64,000 nucleotides of DNA from Patescibacteria group bacterium (GTDB lineage: Bacteria; Patescibacteriota; Patescibacteriia; JAHIZJ01), in the NCBI GenBank assembly GCA_041661625.1, contig JBAZUB010000003.1, forward strand, positions 101,233-165,232, read 5' to 3'. The translations under genes and the position numbers were made by a program. Positions 8,207 to 15,304 of this stretch are shown one piece after another; within the stretch, counting starts at the first letter, position 1, and each line of letters opens with the position of its first letter. The notes below the pieces were generated by a model. It saw nothing but the letters and a program-made list of their open reading frames with translations, had not been told where the DNA came from and did no database searches.

Positions 8207-8950
8207 GTACAACACGGCGTATCTGGCTCAGCAAGGAACACCAATTTGAAACGTAGAAAATGGCTAACTTACGACCAAACGAAAAAGAGAAAGCGTTTCT
8301 CAATCTGGCATATAATCGATTCTATGATATTTTTGAGGAAATCGAAAAAGATGATTTTTGGCAGAAAGAGGATTGGCACCGATTCACCAAGATACGTGAC
8401 GCCTTTCTAATATATACTGAACTACTTAACTATGAACCGATCCAATGGATAATTGAACAGATCAGAAAACACAGGCCACCAATGGAGGCAGAAATCGGTA
8501 GCGATTTATTCAAGTTTGTTAGAAACATCATTTCACATTTCCCATTCTACGAACGTTGGAATGATGTGTGGGTTTCAAAAGACCTGGTGAATTGGTACAA
8601 AGATGGCCAATCTATAGACAAATTTATTGAAAAGTACAAAAATCATCCCGAGGTAAAATATCGAGTTTGGCAACCAAAAAAGAAGTTGATGACATATCTA
8701 AGTATCAATTTCCCTCAAAAATATCAAAGCGACACTAAGCTGTATTTACGAGAATTACTTACAGAAAAAGAAGGTATCATCTTTTCTATGACTTTCATGA
8801 AACAGATATTGGATATACAAGTTGAAGAAATGAAGGTTCCAAATTGATGTCCCCAGCTTCGCCCATATCTCTCGTTCGTTACGGGGTGCGCCCCGCGCAA
8901 TTCTACCCCTTCACTCACTTCGAGACATCAGATACGCCGAAACGTTATAC
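8207..8950 (+). repeat. attC3, interrupted by a 195-codon ORF
   Basis: Left boxes GTACAAC (8207-8213) and CGGCGTATCTG (8215-8225); right boxes CAGATACGCCG (8929-8939) and GTTATAC (8944-8950). The inner boxes are perfectly complementary over 11 bases, yet a complete gene lies between them. A GAAACGTAG string at 8248-8256 could be a worn right box of an older site. Confidence 0.75.
8260..8847 (+). CDS. Hypothetical protein nested inside attC3
   Basis: 195 residues, soluble, rich in Trp, Lys and Tyr, helical throughout; repeated W..K/R patterns and a NIISHFPF segment near the middle suggest an alpha-solenoid-like or abortive-infection-like helical fold, but nothing specific is recognised. The gene occupies the loop of attC3. 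Its stop is followed by a normal attC right half beginning around 8855. Confidence 0.65.
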   Translation: MANLRPNEKEKAFLNLAYNRFYDIFEEIEKDDFWQKEDWHRFTKIRDAFLIYTELLNYEPIQWIIEQIRKHRPPMEAEIGSDLFKFVRNIISHFPFYERWNDVWVSKDLVNWYKDGQSIDKFIEKYKNHPEVKYRVWQPKKKLMTYLSINFPQKYQSDTKLYLRELLTEKEGIIFSMTFMKQILDIQVEEMKVPN

Positions 8951-9049
8951 GGCATATTGCTCTTGACGAAAAGTACATCTAGCACTAAGATTGCGTATTA
9001 GTTATTTGACAGCAAAATACTCTCGGGGAGGCGAATCAAAGGAGGGCAG

Positions 9050-9205
9050 ATGTTTAATTATCTGATTGGACTGATTCTGGGTGCAACAATCTCAATAGTC
9101 ACAGTAAATATCAAGATCAGGCCGGGCGATGCGCTTTTGTGGGTACTCCTCTTACTCCTTGTCGTAAGTGTGATTCTCAACGCCGTTCGTATCAACAACA
9201 AGTGA
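9050..9205 (+). CDS. Cassette 4: 51-residue two-TM protein
   Basis: Short gene starting ATG 9050 behind a good Shine-Dalgarno (GGAGGG at 9041-9046), stop TGA 9203-9205. Two hydrophobic stretches (about residues 3-20 and 28-45) separated by NIKIRPGDA; the tail is basic. It resembles the small two-helix LapA-like/DUF1049 membrane proteins in layout. Terminal repeat arms of the cassette: 8944-8960 and 9299-9315 (15 of 17). A longer ORF at 9139-9381 in another frame crosses the attC and is rejected. Confidence 0.65.
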   Translation: MFNYLIGLILGATISIVTVNIKIRPGDALLWVLLLLLVVSVILNAVRINNK

Positions 9206-9308
9206 AAACATACGACGCTGGAGAGCTCCGATGCTTCCTCGGGGAAGGTCTAAACTTCCCCACTCCCCAAGAGTATTTTGTACCATTCAAAAAACATAGC
9301 AATACACC

Positions 9309-9370
9309 GTATAACACGGCATATACGTCACTCCACGTTGTTCCGCGCCGCATACGCCGAAACGTTGTAC
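9309..9370 (+). repeat. attC4
   Basis: 62 bp. Outer boxes GTATAAC (9309-9315) and GTTGTAC (9364-9370); inner stems ACGGCATATACG and GCATACGCCG; loop rich in C. Confidence 0.8.
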
Positions 9371-9390
9371 GAAATAATTAATCTACAAAT

Positions 9391-9648
9391 ATGGAAAGAA
9401 TTAATTACCCAAATCCTAGAGAAGCTGAATCAATGGGCATAGAAGCCGCTGCTTCATTCGAAGGTCTTTACAGTATTTTACGCACAATGCTGGAAGTTGT
9501 AGGTACGGCAAAAACCTATACACCAGATGAACTGATTACAAAGATTGAAGATGTTCGACGAGGCGATAGAGATATCAGCTTTATCACCCGAAGTCATGGT
9601 TTACGCAACACCGTAGAACGACTATTAACGAATGAGCAGACTGATTAA
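9391..9648 (+). CDS. Cassette 5: hypothetical protein
   Basis: 85 residues, soluble, acidic, with a helical core and a GDRDISFITRSHGLRNTVE stretch near the C-terminus; family unknown. Terminal repeat arms 9364-9383 and 9643-9662 (19 of 20 pair); the stop codon TAA lies inside the right arm, so the repeat also encodes the protein end. Confidence 0.65.
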   Translation: MERINYPNPREAESMGIEAAASFEGLYSILRTMLEVVGTAKTYTPDELITKIEDVRRGDRDISFITRSHGLRNTVERLLTNEQTD

Positions 9649-9655
9649 TTACTTC

Positions 9656-9709
9656 GTACAACAGCGTGTATACGATATTGAGACATCGTATGACACGCAA
9701 ACGTTATAC
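9656..9709 (+). repeat. attC5
   Basis: 54 bp. Outer boxes GTACAAC (9656-9662) and GTTATAC (9703-9709); inner arms GCGTGTATACGAT and ATCGTATGACACGC. Similar in sequence to attC2 and attC9. Confidence 0.85.
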
Positions 9710-9733
9710 GCCATTACCACATTAATTGAAACT

Positions 9734-10132
9734 ATGAACAGCCCGGAATCTCCAAGCCCAAACGAGACTGAAAAAATAAAGGAATATAGTAGCTTTGATG
9801 ACATCCCTAACGATCCCAGATCAGAAGGCTTGCGGCCTGATCACGGTTATGCCGGGGGAGATCCAGATGAAATTATTGTTGTTAGTGGGATAAAGTACAG
9901 AAAAATAGTTGCCATGCGCGCTTATAACCAGCGGGGGGATGGGGTCATTACTTTGAATCGGCCCTATACTGAAAAAGAATATTTTTCGCACAGCACTGTC
10001 GACGTGGGTCCGGGGCCGGGCTGGGATCAGCTCATGACTTATTTACGAGATCTTGGTATTTTTGATTTTGACCCTGACCACCTTTCTGATTTGCCATTCT
10101 ATCGACTCCAGCCGGTTGAACAAAAGGGATAA
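9734..10132 (+). CDS. Cassette 6: hypothetical protein
   Basis: 132 residues from ATG 9734; the reading frame remains open leftwards into attC5 but that is not a plausible start. Acidic N-terminus with several Pro, then a beta-rich middle (DEIIVVSGIKYRKIVAMRAY) and a C-terminal helix. Not recognised. Terminal repeat arms 9703-9724 and 10130-10151 pair at 21 of 22 positions; the stop codon is at the edge of the right arm. Confidence 0.65.
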   Translation: MNSPESPSPNETEKIKEYSSFDDIPNDPRSEGLRPDHGYAGGDPDEIIVVSGIKYRKIVAMRAYNQRGDGVITLNRPYTEKEYFSHSTVDVGPGPGWDQLMTYLRDLGIFDFDPDHLSDLPFYRLQPVEQKG

Positions 10133-10144
10133 TGTCGTAATGGC

Positions 10145-10207
10145 GTATAACAGCGTATATCCGCCATGCGCTACCGCGACACAGCAGATGATACGCAAAC
10201 GTTATAT
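10145..10207 (+). repeat. attC6
   Basis: 63 bp. Outer boxes GTATAAC (10145-10151) and GTTATAT (10201-10207); inner stems GCGTATATC and GATACGC around a CGCTACCGCG loop hairpin. Confidence 0.85.
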
Positions 10208-10361
10208 GACAGAACAACACATTCTTTCCGTCACTGCTATGACGGTTGGGAATCAGGGCAATTTTTCTTCTGCTGTTTGAAATCATAAATCTGCCTGGAT
10301 CAAGTCGTGTGTGTCCGACCCGACCCAGGCAGCTAGACTGTGCAGACGATGATGTGAGAGC

Positions 10362-10715
10362 TCAGTCAGTGCTTTCGTTGTCCCATTCACGCTGGAAGTT
10401 CGTTCCATCAGGGAAGGCGATGTAGAGCGTGAACCGAGCCAGAAACTGGTGGGGAAAAAGCTTCGGCAACAGCTCGCCGAACCGGGCATACGCCTTGGTC
10501 GAGACGGACAACCCCCGAATTTCAGGAAGCGATCCTTCCGCGGCATCGTCGAATGTCCCGACAGGGAATCTGAGTGCCCAACGCGGAGGTCGCTCGCATT
10601 CGAAGTCAAAGCCTGCGGGGATGTTGACGTTCGGAATCGCAGGTTTCCTCTCTTCAATGACCGCATAAGCGCGGACTGTGGCCTGGGGTTTCTGCGCTTC
10701 GTTCACCTCAGCCAT
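10362..10715 (-). CDS. Cassette 7: reverse-oriented hypothetical protein
   Basis: 117 residues on the minus strand, start ATG at 10713-10715 chosen because it sits 4 bases after AGGGAGG; a longer frame to 10766 lacks a ribosome site. Soluble, beta-rich; no known motif. Cassette arms are 10201-10227 and 10946-10972 (24 of 27 pair, all three exceptions bottom-strand G-T). Its base composition is more GC-rich than neighbouring cassettes, which points to a different donor. Confidence 0.7.
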   Translation of the reverse strand: MAEVNEAQKPQATVRAYAVIEERKPAIPNVNIPAGFDFECERPPRWALRFPVGTFDDAAEGSLPEIRGLSVSTKAYARFGELLPKLFPHQFLARFTLYIAFPDGTNFQREWDNESTD

Positions 10716-10860
10716 GATCCCTCCCTTTGCTGAATCAATGAGCCGACCGGCGTCTTCGCCGATCACTGCTTATCAGTATTGGATACCACCATTACCCTGC
10801 TTAGCAGCTGTCTACCGACACAATCGACAGTTCAGCTGACAACCAAGAAAAAGATACTTA

Positions 10861-10888
10861 AATATAGGCTTTTCGATAATTTTGTCAA
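10861..10888 (-). promoter_or_regulatory. Minus-strand promoter inside cassette 7
   Basis: On the minus strand: TTGACA (10883-10888), 16-base spacer, TATATT (10861-10866). It points into the reversed cassette gene and explains how a gene facing against the array can be expressed. The rest of 10716-10945 holds no gene. Confidence 0.65.
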
Positions 10889-10965
10889 GTCAAAAACACG
10901 AAGAAAGATTGACCTGATTCCCAAAACCCTTCCCTTTGGTCAGGTAAAGAATGTATTGTTCCATC

Positions 10966-11055
10966 ATATAACAGCGTATATCTGGCTTCGGTTCGCCTCC
11001 GGCGAGCCTCCGCCCATATCGCTAGCGCGACATCAGATATACGCAAACGTTAAAC
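10966..11055 (+). repeat. attC7
   Basis: 90 bp. Outer boxes ATATAAC (10966-10972) and GTTAAAC (11049-11055); inner arms GCGTATATCTG and CAGATATACGC; the loop has its own GC-rich hairpin (CGCCTCCGGCG). Confidence 0.9.
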
Positions 11056-11179
11056 GAAATGTTGGTCAACAAATAATTTCAGATATTCGGATTGGGCTCT
11101 TTTCAATTTTTCTTATAAAGAAGTTCGCGCCACCCGAGGAATCTCGAATGGCGCGTTACAAGCAGGGCCGTAGGGCGCT

Positions 11180-11473
11180 CTACTGTTCGGACGAAAGGGC
11201 GTTGTACAGCTCTTGGGGCATATTGGGAGAGTTAATGCTTAACTCCCACTGATCCGCGGTCAGATGTAGTTCCGCGAGAACGCTCTCCCGCTCATTCTCC
11301 GGGATGGCCATATCTCGCAGCACATCGAGCAGGACAGAGATTGCCCCAAGGGAACTGAAGTAATTGTATGTGCGGCTTTCTGTGCCCCCCATACATTCGA
11401 GCTCTTCGATTCGCTCCTTCAGCCTCTGTAGGATCACCTCGTGTGCTGGTCGCTTTGCCTGCTGGTCGGTCAT
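11180..11473 (-). CDS. Cassette 8: reverse-oriented hypothetical protein
   Basis: 97 residues on the minus strand; start ATG 11471-11473 sits 6 bases after AAAGGAGGG. A helical, Glu/Leu-rich protein with a long amphipathic helix (HEVILQRLKERIEELE) and no recognised domain. Cassette arms 11049-11077 and 11582-11610 pair at 25 of 29. As in cassette 7, a promoter lies upstream on the minus strand. Confidence 0.7.
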   Translation of the reverse strand: MTDQQAKRPAHEVILQRLKERIEELECMGGTESRTYNYFSSLGAISVLLDVLRDMAIPENERESVLAELHLTADQWELSINSPNMPQELYNALSSEQ

Positions 11474-11518
11474 ATCGCGCCCTCCTTTCTGGTTTTCGCG
11501 ATATTCCTGTATATCACA

Positions 11519-11547
11519 AGTATACTTTCGCGTCAATACTTGTTCAA
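11519..11547 (-). promoter_or_regulatory. Minus-strand promoter inside cassette 8
   Basis: TTGAAC (minus strand, 11542-11547), 17-base spacer, TATACT (11519-11524), reading toward the reversed gene. Confidence 0.6.
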
Positions 11548-11603
11548 TAAACAATTAAAAGAGCCCATAAAGAAAAGGTTGATTATTTGTTGCCCAAAAC
11601 ATC

Positions 11604-11765
11604 GTTTAACAGCGTATAGCAGGTTCAGGAAAATGCGCCTATAATAAGGGTATTAAGGTCGCGCATGTTCCTTCACCCAAATCGGCTTCCGTTCCAGCGG
11701 TGGCGCTACCGCGCAAGTATACCGCTTCCACTCCAGCCGACTTCTGCTATACGCAAACGTTATGT
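11604..11765 (+). repeat. attC8
   Basis: 162 bp, the longest uninterrupted site. Outer boxes GTTTAAC (11604-11610) and GTTATGT (11759-11765); inner arms GCGTATAGCAGG and CTGCTATACGC; the loop carries a large imperfect palindrome (CAGCGGTGGCGCTACCGC and CCACTCCAGCCGAC parts) related to the right half of attC1. Confidence 0.85.
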
Positions 11766-11833
11766 GACATTTTTGTGGGCTGGTGTAGATAGCTACTTGC
11801 CCGAGGGATCCGCTCCTCTTTTTCACTCAATAT

Positions 11834-12472
11834 ATGGACAACAGCCAAAAAGCAGTTCAGGTATACAACAAAATAGCTGAGGACTATGCTAGTGTGTTTT
11901 CGAAACCTTCGGAATATCTTGATGAGTTTTTGGAACTCGTACCAACCAATGGAAAGATTCTCGATGTTGGCTGTGGCAACGGCGTTGATTGCCTTTATGT
12001 GAAACAAAAAGGCTTCAATGTTGTCGGTGTCGACATGTCAGCAAAGATGCTTGAAATCGCACGAAGCAAGGCTCCAGGTATTGAATATCGTCAGGGAGAC
12101 ATGAGGAACCTTCAGTTCCATGAAAACGAATTCGACGGTATTATTGCTTCTTGCTCTCTAATACATATCCCAAAACAGGACGTTCCAAAAACTCTACAGC
12201 GGTTTACGGGGTTTCTCAAACAAGATGGGGCGATCTACATTCAGTTACAGTCCGGTACGTCAGAGGAGGTCTTTGTCGATGAACCCTTCAAGCCTGACGA
12301 AAAGCTATTTGTGAACGTCATTTCGCCTGACGAAATCGAACTGCTTTTACGCAACGCTGGTTTTGAGATTGTACATAAACATGAAATACAATCACTGAAA
12401 AAAGAGGAGCTAGACTATACTCACTTAATCGTCATTGCCCGATATACCAGCGCCCACAAAAACATCACATAA
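11834..12472 (+). CDS. Cassette 9: SAM-dependent class I methyltransferase
   Basis: 212 residues; Rossmann methyltransferase with motif I ILDVGCGNGVDC (about 41), the acidic VGVDMS end of strand 2, and DGIIASCSLIHIP as motif IV. Small-molecule type; substrate unknown. It is a close paralogue of the non-cassette gene at 16685-17311, 15 differences in the first 60 residues, with the same conserved DEPFKPDEKLFVNVIS block. Terminal arms 11759-11780 and 12452-12473 (20 of 22); the final codons and stop lie in the right arm, so its C-terminus differs from the paralogue. Confidence 0.85.
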   Translation: MDNSQKAVQVYNKIAEDYASVFSKPSEYLDEFLELVPTNGKILDVGCGNGVDCLYVKQKGFNVVGVDMSAKMLEIARSKAPGIEYRQGDMRNLQFHENEFDGIIASCSLIHIPKQDVPKTLQRFTGFLKQDGAIYIQLQSGTSEEVFVDEPFKPDEKLFVNVISPDEIELLLRNAGFEIVHKHEIQSLKKEELDYTHLIVIARYTSAHKNIT

Positions 12473-12519
12473 CAGCGTGTATACGATATTATCACATCGC
12501 ATACACGCAAACGTTGTCC
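12467..12519 (+). repeat. attC9
   Basis: 53 bp. Outer boxes ACATAAC (12467-12473) and GTTGTCC (12513-12519); inner arms GCGTGTATACGAT and ATCGCATACACGC. Nearly the same core as attC2 and attC5. Confidence 0.85.
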
Positions 12520-12588
12520 GAAGATCAGCCTCCAGCGCAGTAGGATAAGCACGGGTGCTAAAATAGTTAGAAAAAGTTGTATAATACT

Positions 12589-13356
12589 ATGCCAAACGTT
12601 GCACACAGAATAAGAAACAACCAGCGAGCATGGGATAGAGTAGCCGATCTTTTTCTGGAAGCTACCGCCCTACCAGCGTGGGCTGTCTTTGGTGTTGGAA
12701 AAGATTTAGGGCTTATCCCAACAATTAAAGGGAAATCGTTCCTAGAAATAGGGTGTGGCAGCGGGCGATCAATCGCATACCTAGCGCGCCATGGAGCAAA
12801 GAAAATTTACGCCATTGACGCATCACCCACACAAATACGCGAAGCCGCAAAATTCAATCACGTCGCACATCAGCGAGAAACCGTAAAATTGTTTACTGGT
12901 CCGATGGAAAAAAAGTACCCGATTCCACCAGTAGACATAGTTTTTTCAATTTACGGGCTGGGTTGGACACAAAGACCAGAAATTACTTTGAGACACATTT
13001 ATCGCTACCTGAAGCCTGGGGGACGATTCATTTGGAGCTGGGACCACGCTCTCTTTTTCGATGTAGGTTATGAAAAGGATAAATTCGTCGTTCAGCATTC
13101 GTATCACGATGAGCGTGTATTACACCGTAAAGATTGGAAAAGACCTGGAGTCAATATATTCATTACCTATCGCAAAACTGAAACATGGTTTCGGCTTTTG
13201 ACCGAAGCAGGATTTAATATTATCGAATACCACGAGCCAAAGCCAAAAAACACCGATCGTGCTCATCGTGATCCCAAAAAATATTACTCCCTCCAGAAGG
13301 CAAAACTCATACCCGCATCATTTATTTTTGTCTGTCAGAAACCAATAAAGTCTTGA
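12589..13356 (+). CDS. Cassette 10: SAM-dependent methyltransferase
   Basis: 255 residues from ATG 12589 (an in-frame TTG at 12577 is less likely). Motif I FLEIGCGSGRSIAYLA, strand 2 IYAIDASP, a PVDIVFSIYGLGW motif IV region and YLKPGGRFIWSWDHA as post-motif; this is the common Methyltransf_11-like form. Different subfamily from cassette 9. Cassette arms 12513-12533 and 13381-13401 (18 of 21). Confidence 0.85.
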   Translation: MPNVAHRIRNNQRAWDRVADLFLEATALPAWAVFGVGKDLGLIPTIKGKSFLEIGCGSGRSIAYLARHGAKKIYAIDASPTQIREAAKFNHVAHQRETVKLFTGPMEKKYPIPPVDIVFSIYGLGWTQRPEITLRHIYRYLKPGGRFIWSWDHALFFDVGYEKDKFVVQHSYHDERVLHRKDWKRPGVNIFITYRKTETWFRLLTEAGFNIIEYHEPKPKNTDRAHRDPKKYYSLQKAKLIPASFIFVCQKPIKS

Positions 13357-13394
13357 AACCGCTCTTATCTTTATTGGGTGGGAGGCAAATCATC

Positions 13395-13420
13395 GGACAA
13401 CAGCACATGATATACTAACA
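13395..13420 (+). repeat. attC10, left half only
   Basis: Outer box GGACAAC (13395-13401) and the start of an inner arm (AGCACATGATATAC). No matching right half is found downstream; the next junction-like box is 550 bp away in attC11, whose inner arm does not match. Confidence 0.5.
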
Positions 13421-13448
13421 TAATCAGCCACTAATTTATTCATATTGT

Positions 13449-13910
13449 ATGAATAGCATCAAAAGCATTGAATACCTGAAAGGCAAAAACGTTTCTTTTC
13501 GGGTCATCAAATTTGCCAAAATTCCTAAGACCGCCGCCGATGTTGAACGCATATACAACTGTCCCTTGAGAGAGGTTTTGAAAGCCCTACTATTCATTGG
13601 TAAAGACAAGCCCTTTCTCGTGGTTCTAGAGGGCGACAAACGATTAGACTACAAAAAACTGGGTCCGGTTGTTCAAGAGGAGAAAATGAGAATGGCTAGA
13701 CTAGAGGAGGTATTGGAAATCACCGGTTATTCGGTCGGTAGCGTGTCGCCATTCTCACTAAAGCAAGACATCCTAAAGATCATGGACAACAACGTATTCA
13801 AGAACAAAAAGATCAACATCGGTAGTGGTGATCCTTATGCAGGAATCGAAATGGAATCCGTGGAATTACGAAAGGCGTGGGATGGCAGATTTGCTGAAAT
13901 CTCGGGATAA
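13449..13910 (+). CDS. YbaK/EbsC-type aminoacyl-tRNA deacylase
   Basis: 153 residues. The fold signature of the YbaK/ProX editing family is seen: an N-terminal FRVIKFAKIPKTAADV segment, the CPLREVLKALLFIG helix-strand with the catalytic-type Lys, ALEGDKRLD-like VVLEGDKRLDYKKL, a YSVGSVSPFSL loop and INIGSGDPYAGIEM. Members hydrolyse mischarged tRNAs such as Ala- or Cys-tRNAPro. It sits between the attC10 half and attC11, so it is a cassette passenger or was trapped by a deletion. Confidence 0.8.
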   Translation: MNSIKSIEYLKGKNVSFRVIKFAKIPKTAADVERIYNCPLREVLKALLFIGKDKPFLVVLEGDKRLDYKKLGPVVQEEKMRMARLEEVLEITGYSVGSVSPFSLKQDILKIMDNNVFKNKKINIGSGDPYAGIEMESVELRKAWDGRFAEISG

Positions 13911-13919
13911 TTTAACAAC

Positions 13920-13952
13920 GTAAAACACGGCGTATACGCCGAAATGTTATGT
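13920..13952 (+). repeat. attC11, minimal site
   Basis: GTAAAAC (13920-13926), a perfect 14-base palindrome CGGCGTATACGCCG (13928-13941), AAAT and GTTATGT (13946-13952). The central loop is absent: left and right inner arms touch. Confidence 0.7.
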
Positions 13953-13994
13953 GAAATATGCCAGGCTCAAATTTAGTCATTATTGACAATATCA

Positions 13995-14318
13995 ATGGGA
14001 ACATCATCGAGAAACGATCGTATCAAAGCGTTTATCCTGTGGTACATCGGCACTGGAGCGCTTGTTTACATCGTTGAGATTGCTTTTCTGCATGAACGAC
14101 AATGGTTAGGCACGGATGGAAATTTTTCCTTCCTACAGTTATTACTTCAAATTCTCAGCCGTGCGGTGGCTTGGCCGATGCAAGTTCTTTTTGGTATCAA
14201 CGGACTTGGTTTCAGCGCGGAGGGATTGTACGGTTCCTGGTATCTCATTGGCATAACGATTGTTTCTCTTTTTATTGGGTGGTGGATAATTCACACAAAG
14301 ACTAAAAAACCCGCTTAG
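13995..14318 (+). CDS. Cassette 12: three-TM hypothetical protein
   Basis: 107 residues from ATG 13995. Three hydrophobic helices (about 13-33, 48-68, 77-98) and a basic tail; the first has the pattern FILWYIGTGALVYIVEIA. Not recognised beyond small integral membrane protein. The cassette begins at the GTT of 13946; its right-hand attC is reduced to a single GTTATAC box (14333-14339). Confidence 0.7.
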   Translation: MGTSSRNDRIKAFILWYIGTGALVYIVEIAFLHERQWLGTDGNFSFLQLLLQILSRAVAWPMQVLFGINGLGFSAEGLYGSWYLIGITIVSLFIGWWIIHTKTKKPA

Positions 14319-14350
14319 CATGATGTTTGGACGTTATACGAAAGGATGCC

Positions 14351-14503
14351 ATGAAATTTAAAATATTCTTTGCGTGGTTTGACTTTTGGGTCGGTTTTTT
14401 CTGGGATGCAAAGAAGCGGATACTATATTTTTGTCCACTGCCTTGCGTCGTTTTTTCGATCGCGTTCCCATCATCTAACAGCGCCAATACGCCATCCCAT
14501 TAA
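14351..14503 (+). CDS. Cassette 13: small Trp/Phe-rich membrane peptide
   Basis: 50 codons, ATG 14351 with AAAGGA just upstream (14341-14346), stop TAA 14501-14503. The sequence starts MKFKIFFAWFDFWVGFFWD, is strongly hydrophobic and aromatic, and contains two Cys; the last dozen codons run into the attC. This looks like the many short aromatic cassette ORFs of unknown role. Confidence 0.6.
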   Translation: MKFKIFFAWFDFWVGFFWDAKKRILYFCPLPCVVFSIAFPSSNSANTPSH

Positions 14504-14537
14504 TTGGGGGCGGGCGCAGGAAGCTCAAACGTTATAC
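14473..14537 (+). repeat. attC13
   Basis: 65 bp. Outer boxes ATCTAAC (14473-14479) and GTTATAC (14531-14537); inner arms GCGCC and GGGCGC with a C-rich/G-rich stem (CGCCATCCC / GGGGGCGGGCG). Weaker match than the earlier sites. Confidence 0.65.
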
Positions 14538-14573
14538 GACATCGAATAGCATCATTAATTAGCGCATAGACAA

Positions 14574-15224
14574 ATGAAAAGAACCCTGGAAAAAGAGATA
14601 ATGGACGACAAAGAACAGGTTACCGCCTACGCCCGGGCTGATTTTTCTACGACAAATAATTTATTTATTGCCAAAGTATCCAGATATAACAGAAAAAATA
14701 TATTGGACCTGGGCTGTGGCCCGGCTGATATTCCAATCATTCTGGCCGGAAACAATCCCAATATCAGAATCACGGCGGTTGACGCGTCCAGTGAGATGTT
14801 GGACTATGCCAGAAAACAAATAAAGTCGCGCAAACTGGATAAAAACATTACTTTGGTTAAGGGTAAAATTCCGGGGTTAGCCAAATCACTAAACAACCGA
14901 CGATACGATTTTATTATTTCCAAAGATTTACTGCATCACTTGCCGCAACCGGCACCGTTTTGGGAGGAAATCAAAAAGCTATCCAACAAAGGAACGGCGG
15001 TAATGGTCATGGACTTAATCAGACCCGATAATAAGGAACAGGCGAGAAAAATGGTTGAATCGGGTGCCAAGAATGAAGCGAAGATATTAAAAACTGATTT
15101 CTATAATTCCTTATTAGCCGCTTTTACCATTAAAGAAATTAAACAGCAGTTAAAAACGGCCAAATTGAATCTTAAGGTGGAAAATATAGGCAGCCGGCAT
15201 TTTTTGGTCAAGGGTAAAATGTAA
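14574..15224 (+). CDS. Cassette 14: SAM-dependent methyltransferase
   Basis: 216 residues; motif I ILDLGCGPADIPIILA, ITAVDASSEMLDYA strand 2, FIISKDLLHHLPQP motif IV. The segment ends MKRTLEKEIMDDKEQ at the start, giving a helical cap. General small-molecule methyltransferase, substrate unknown. It is the last gene of the array; only a TACAAC AGACG half box (about 15247-15255) marks the right border. Confidence 0.8.
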   Translation: MKRTLEKEIMDDKEQVTAYARADFSTTNNLFIAKVSRYNRKNILDLGCGPADIPIILAGNNPNIRITAVDASSEMLDYARKQIKSRKLDKNITLVKGKIPGLAKSLNNRRYDFIISKDLLHHLPQPAPFWEEIKKLSNKGTAVMVMDLIRPDNKEQARKMVESGAKNEAKILKTDFYNSLLAAFTIKEIKQQLKTAKLNLKVENIGSRHFLVKGKM

Positions 15225-15304
15225 GTATCGCCGACATTTCACGTTATACAACAGACGTGGGCGTAAACGAGTTCAGGCGCATGGTAAAGTATTAATAAAG
15301 CTCC

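Larger units (their letters stand above)
6328..15255 (+). mobile_element. Integron gene-cassette array without visible integrase (CALIN)
   Basis: About 8.9 kb between hisS and a Nudix gene made of short genes separated by imperfect palindromes of the attC type: each begins with a seven-base box ending AAC, followed by A(G/C)CG..., and ends with ...CG AAACGTT plus four bases; box pairs such as ACTTAAC/GTTAAGT follow the RYYYAAC/GTTRRRY rule. No tyrosine recombinase with an integron-specific patch is present anywhere in the 64 kb. Most genes point left to right and lack promoters; two are reversed with their own. Many encode membrane or unknown proteins, three encode SAM-dependent methyltransferases and one an aminoacyl-tRNA deacylase. 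The first ten cassettes carry extended terminal inverted repeats (see findings). Confidence 0.88.

Noticed and set aside
9139..9381. 80-codon plus-strand ORF in cassette 4
   Set aside because: It runs through the terminal repeat and the whole of attC4, has no ribosome site, and overlaps the better 51-codon membrane gene at 9050.
6328..15255. Reading the regular palindromes as a CRISPR array or REP elements
   Set aside because: Spacing is irregular and gene-sized, the repeats vary in loop length, and their ends follow the attC box rule.
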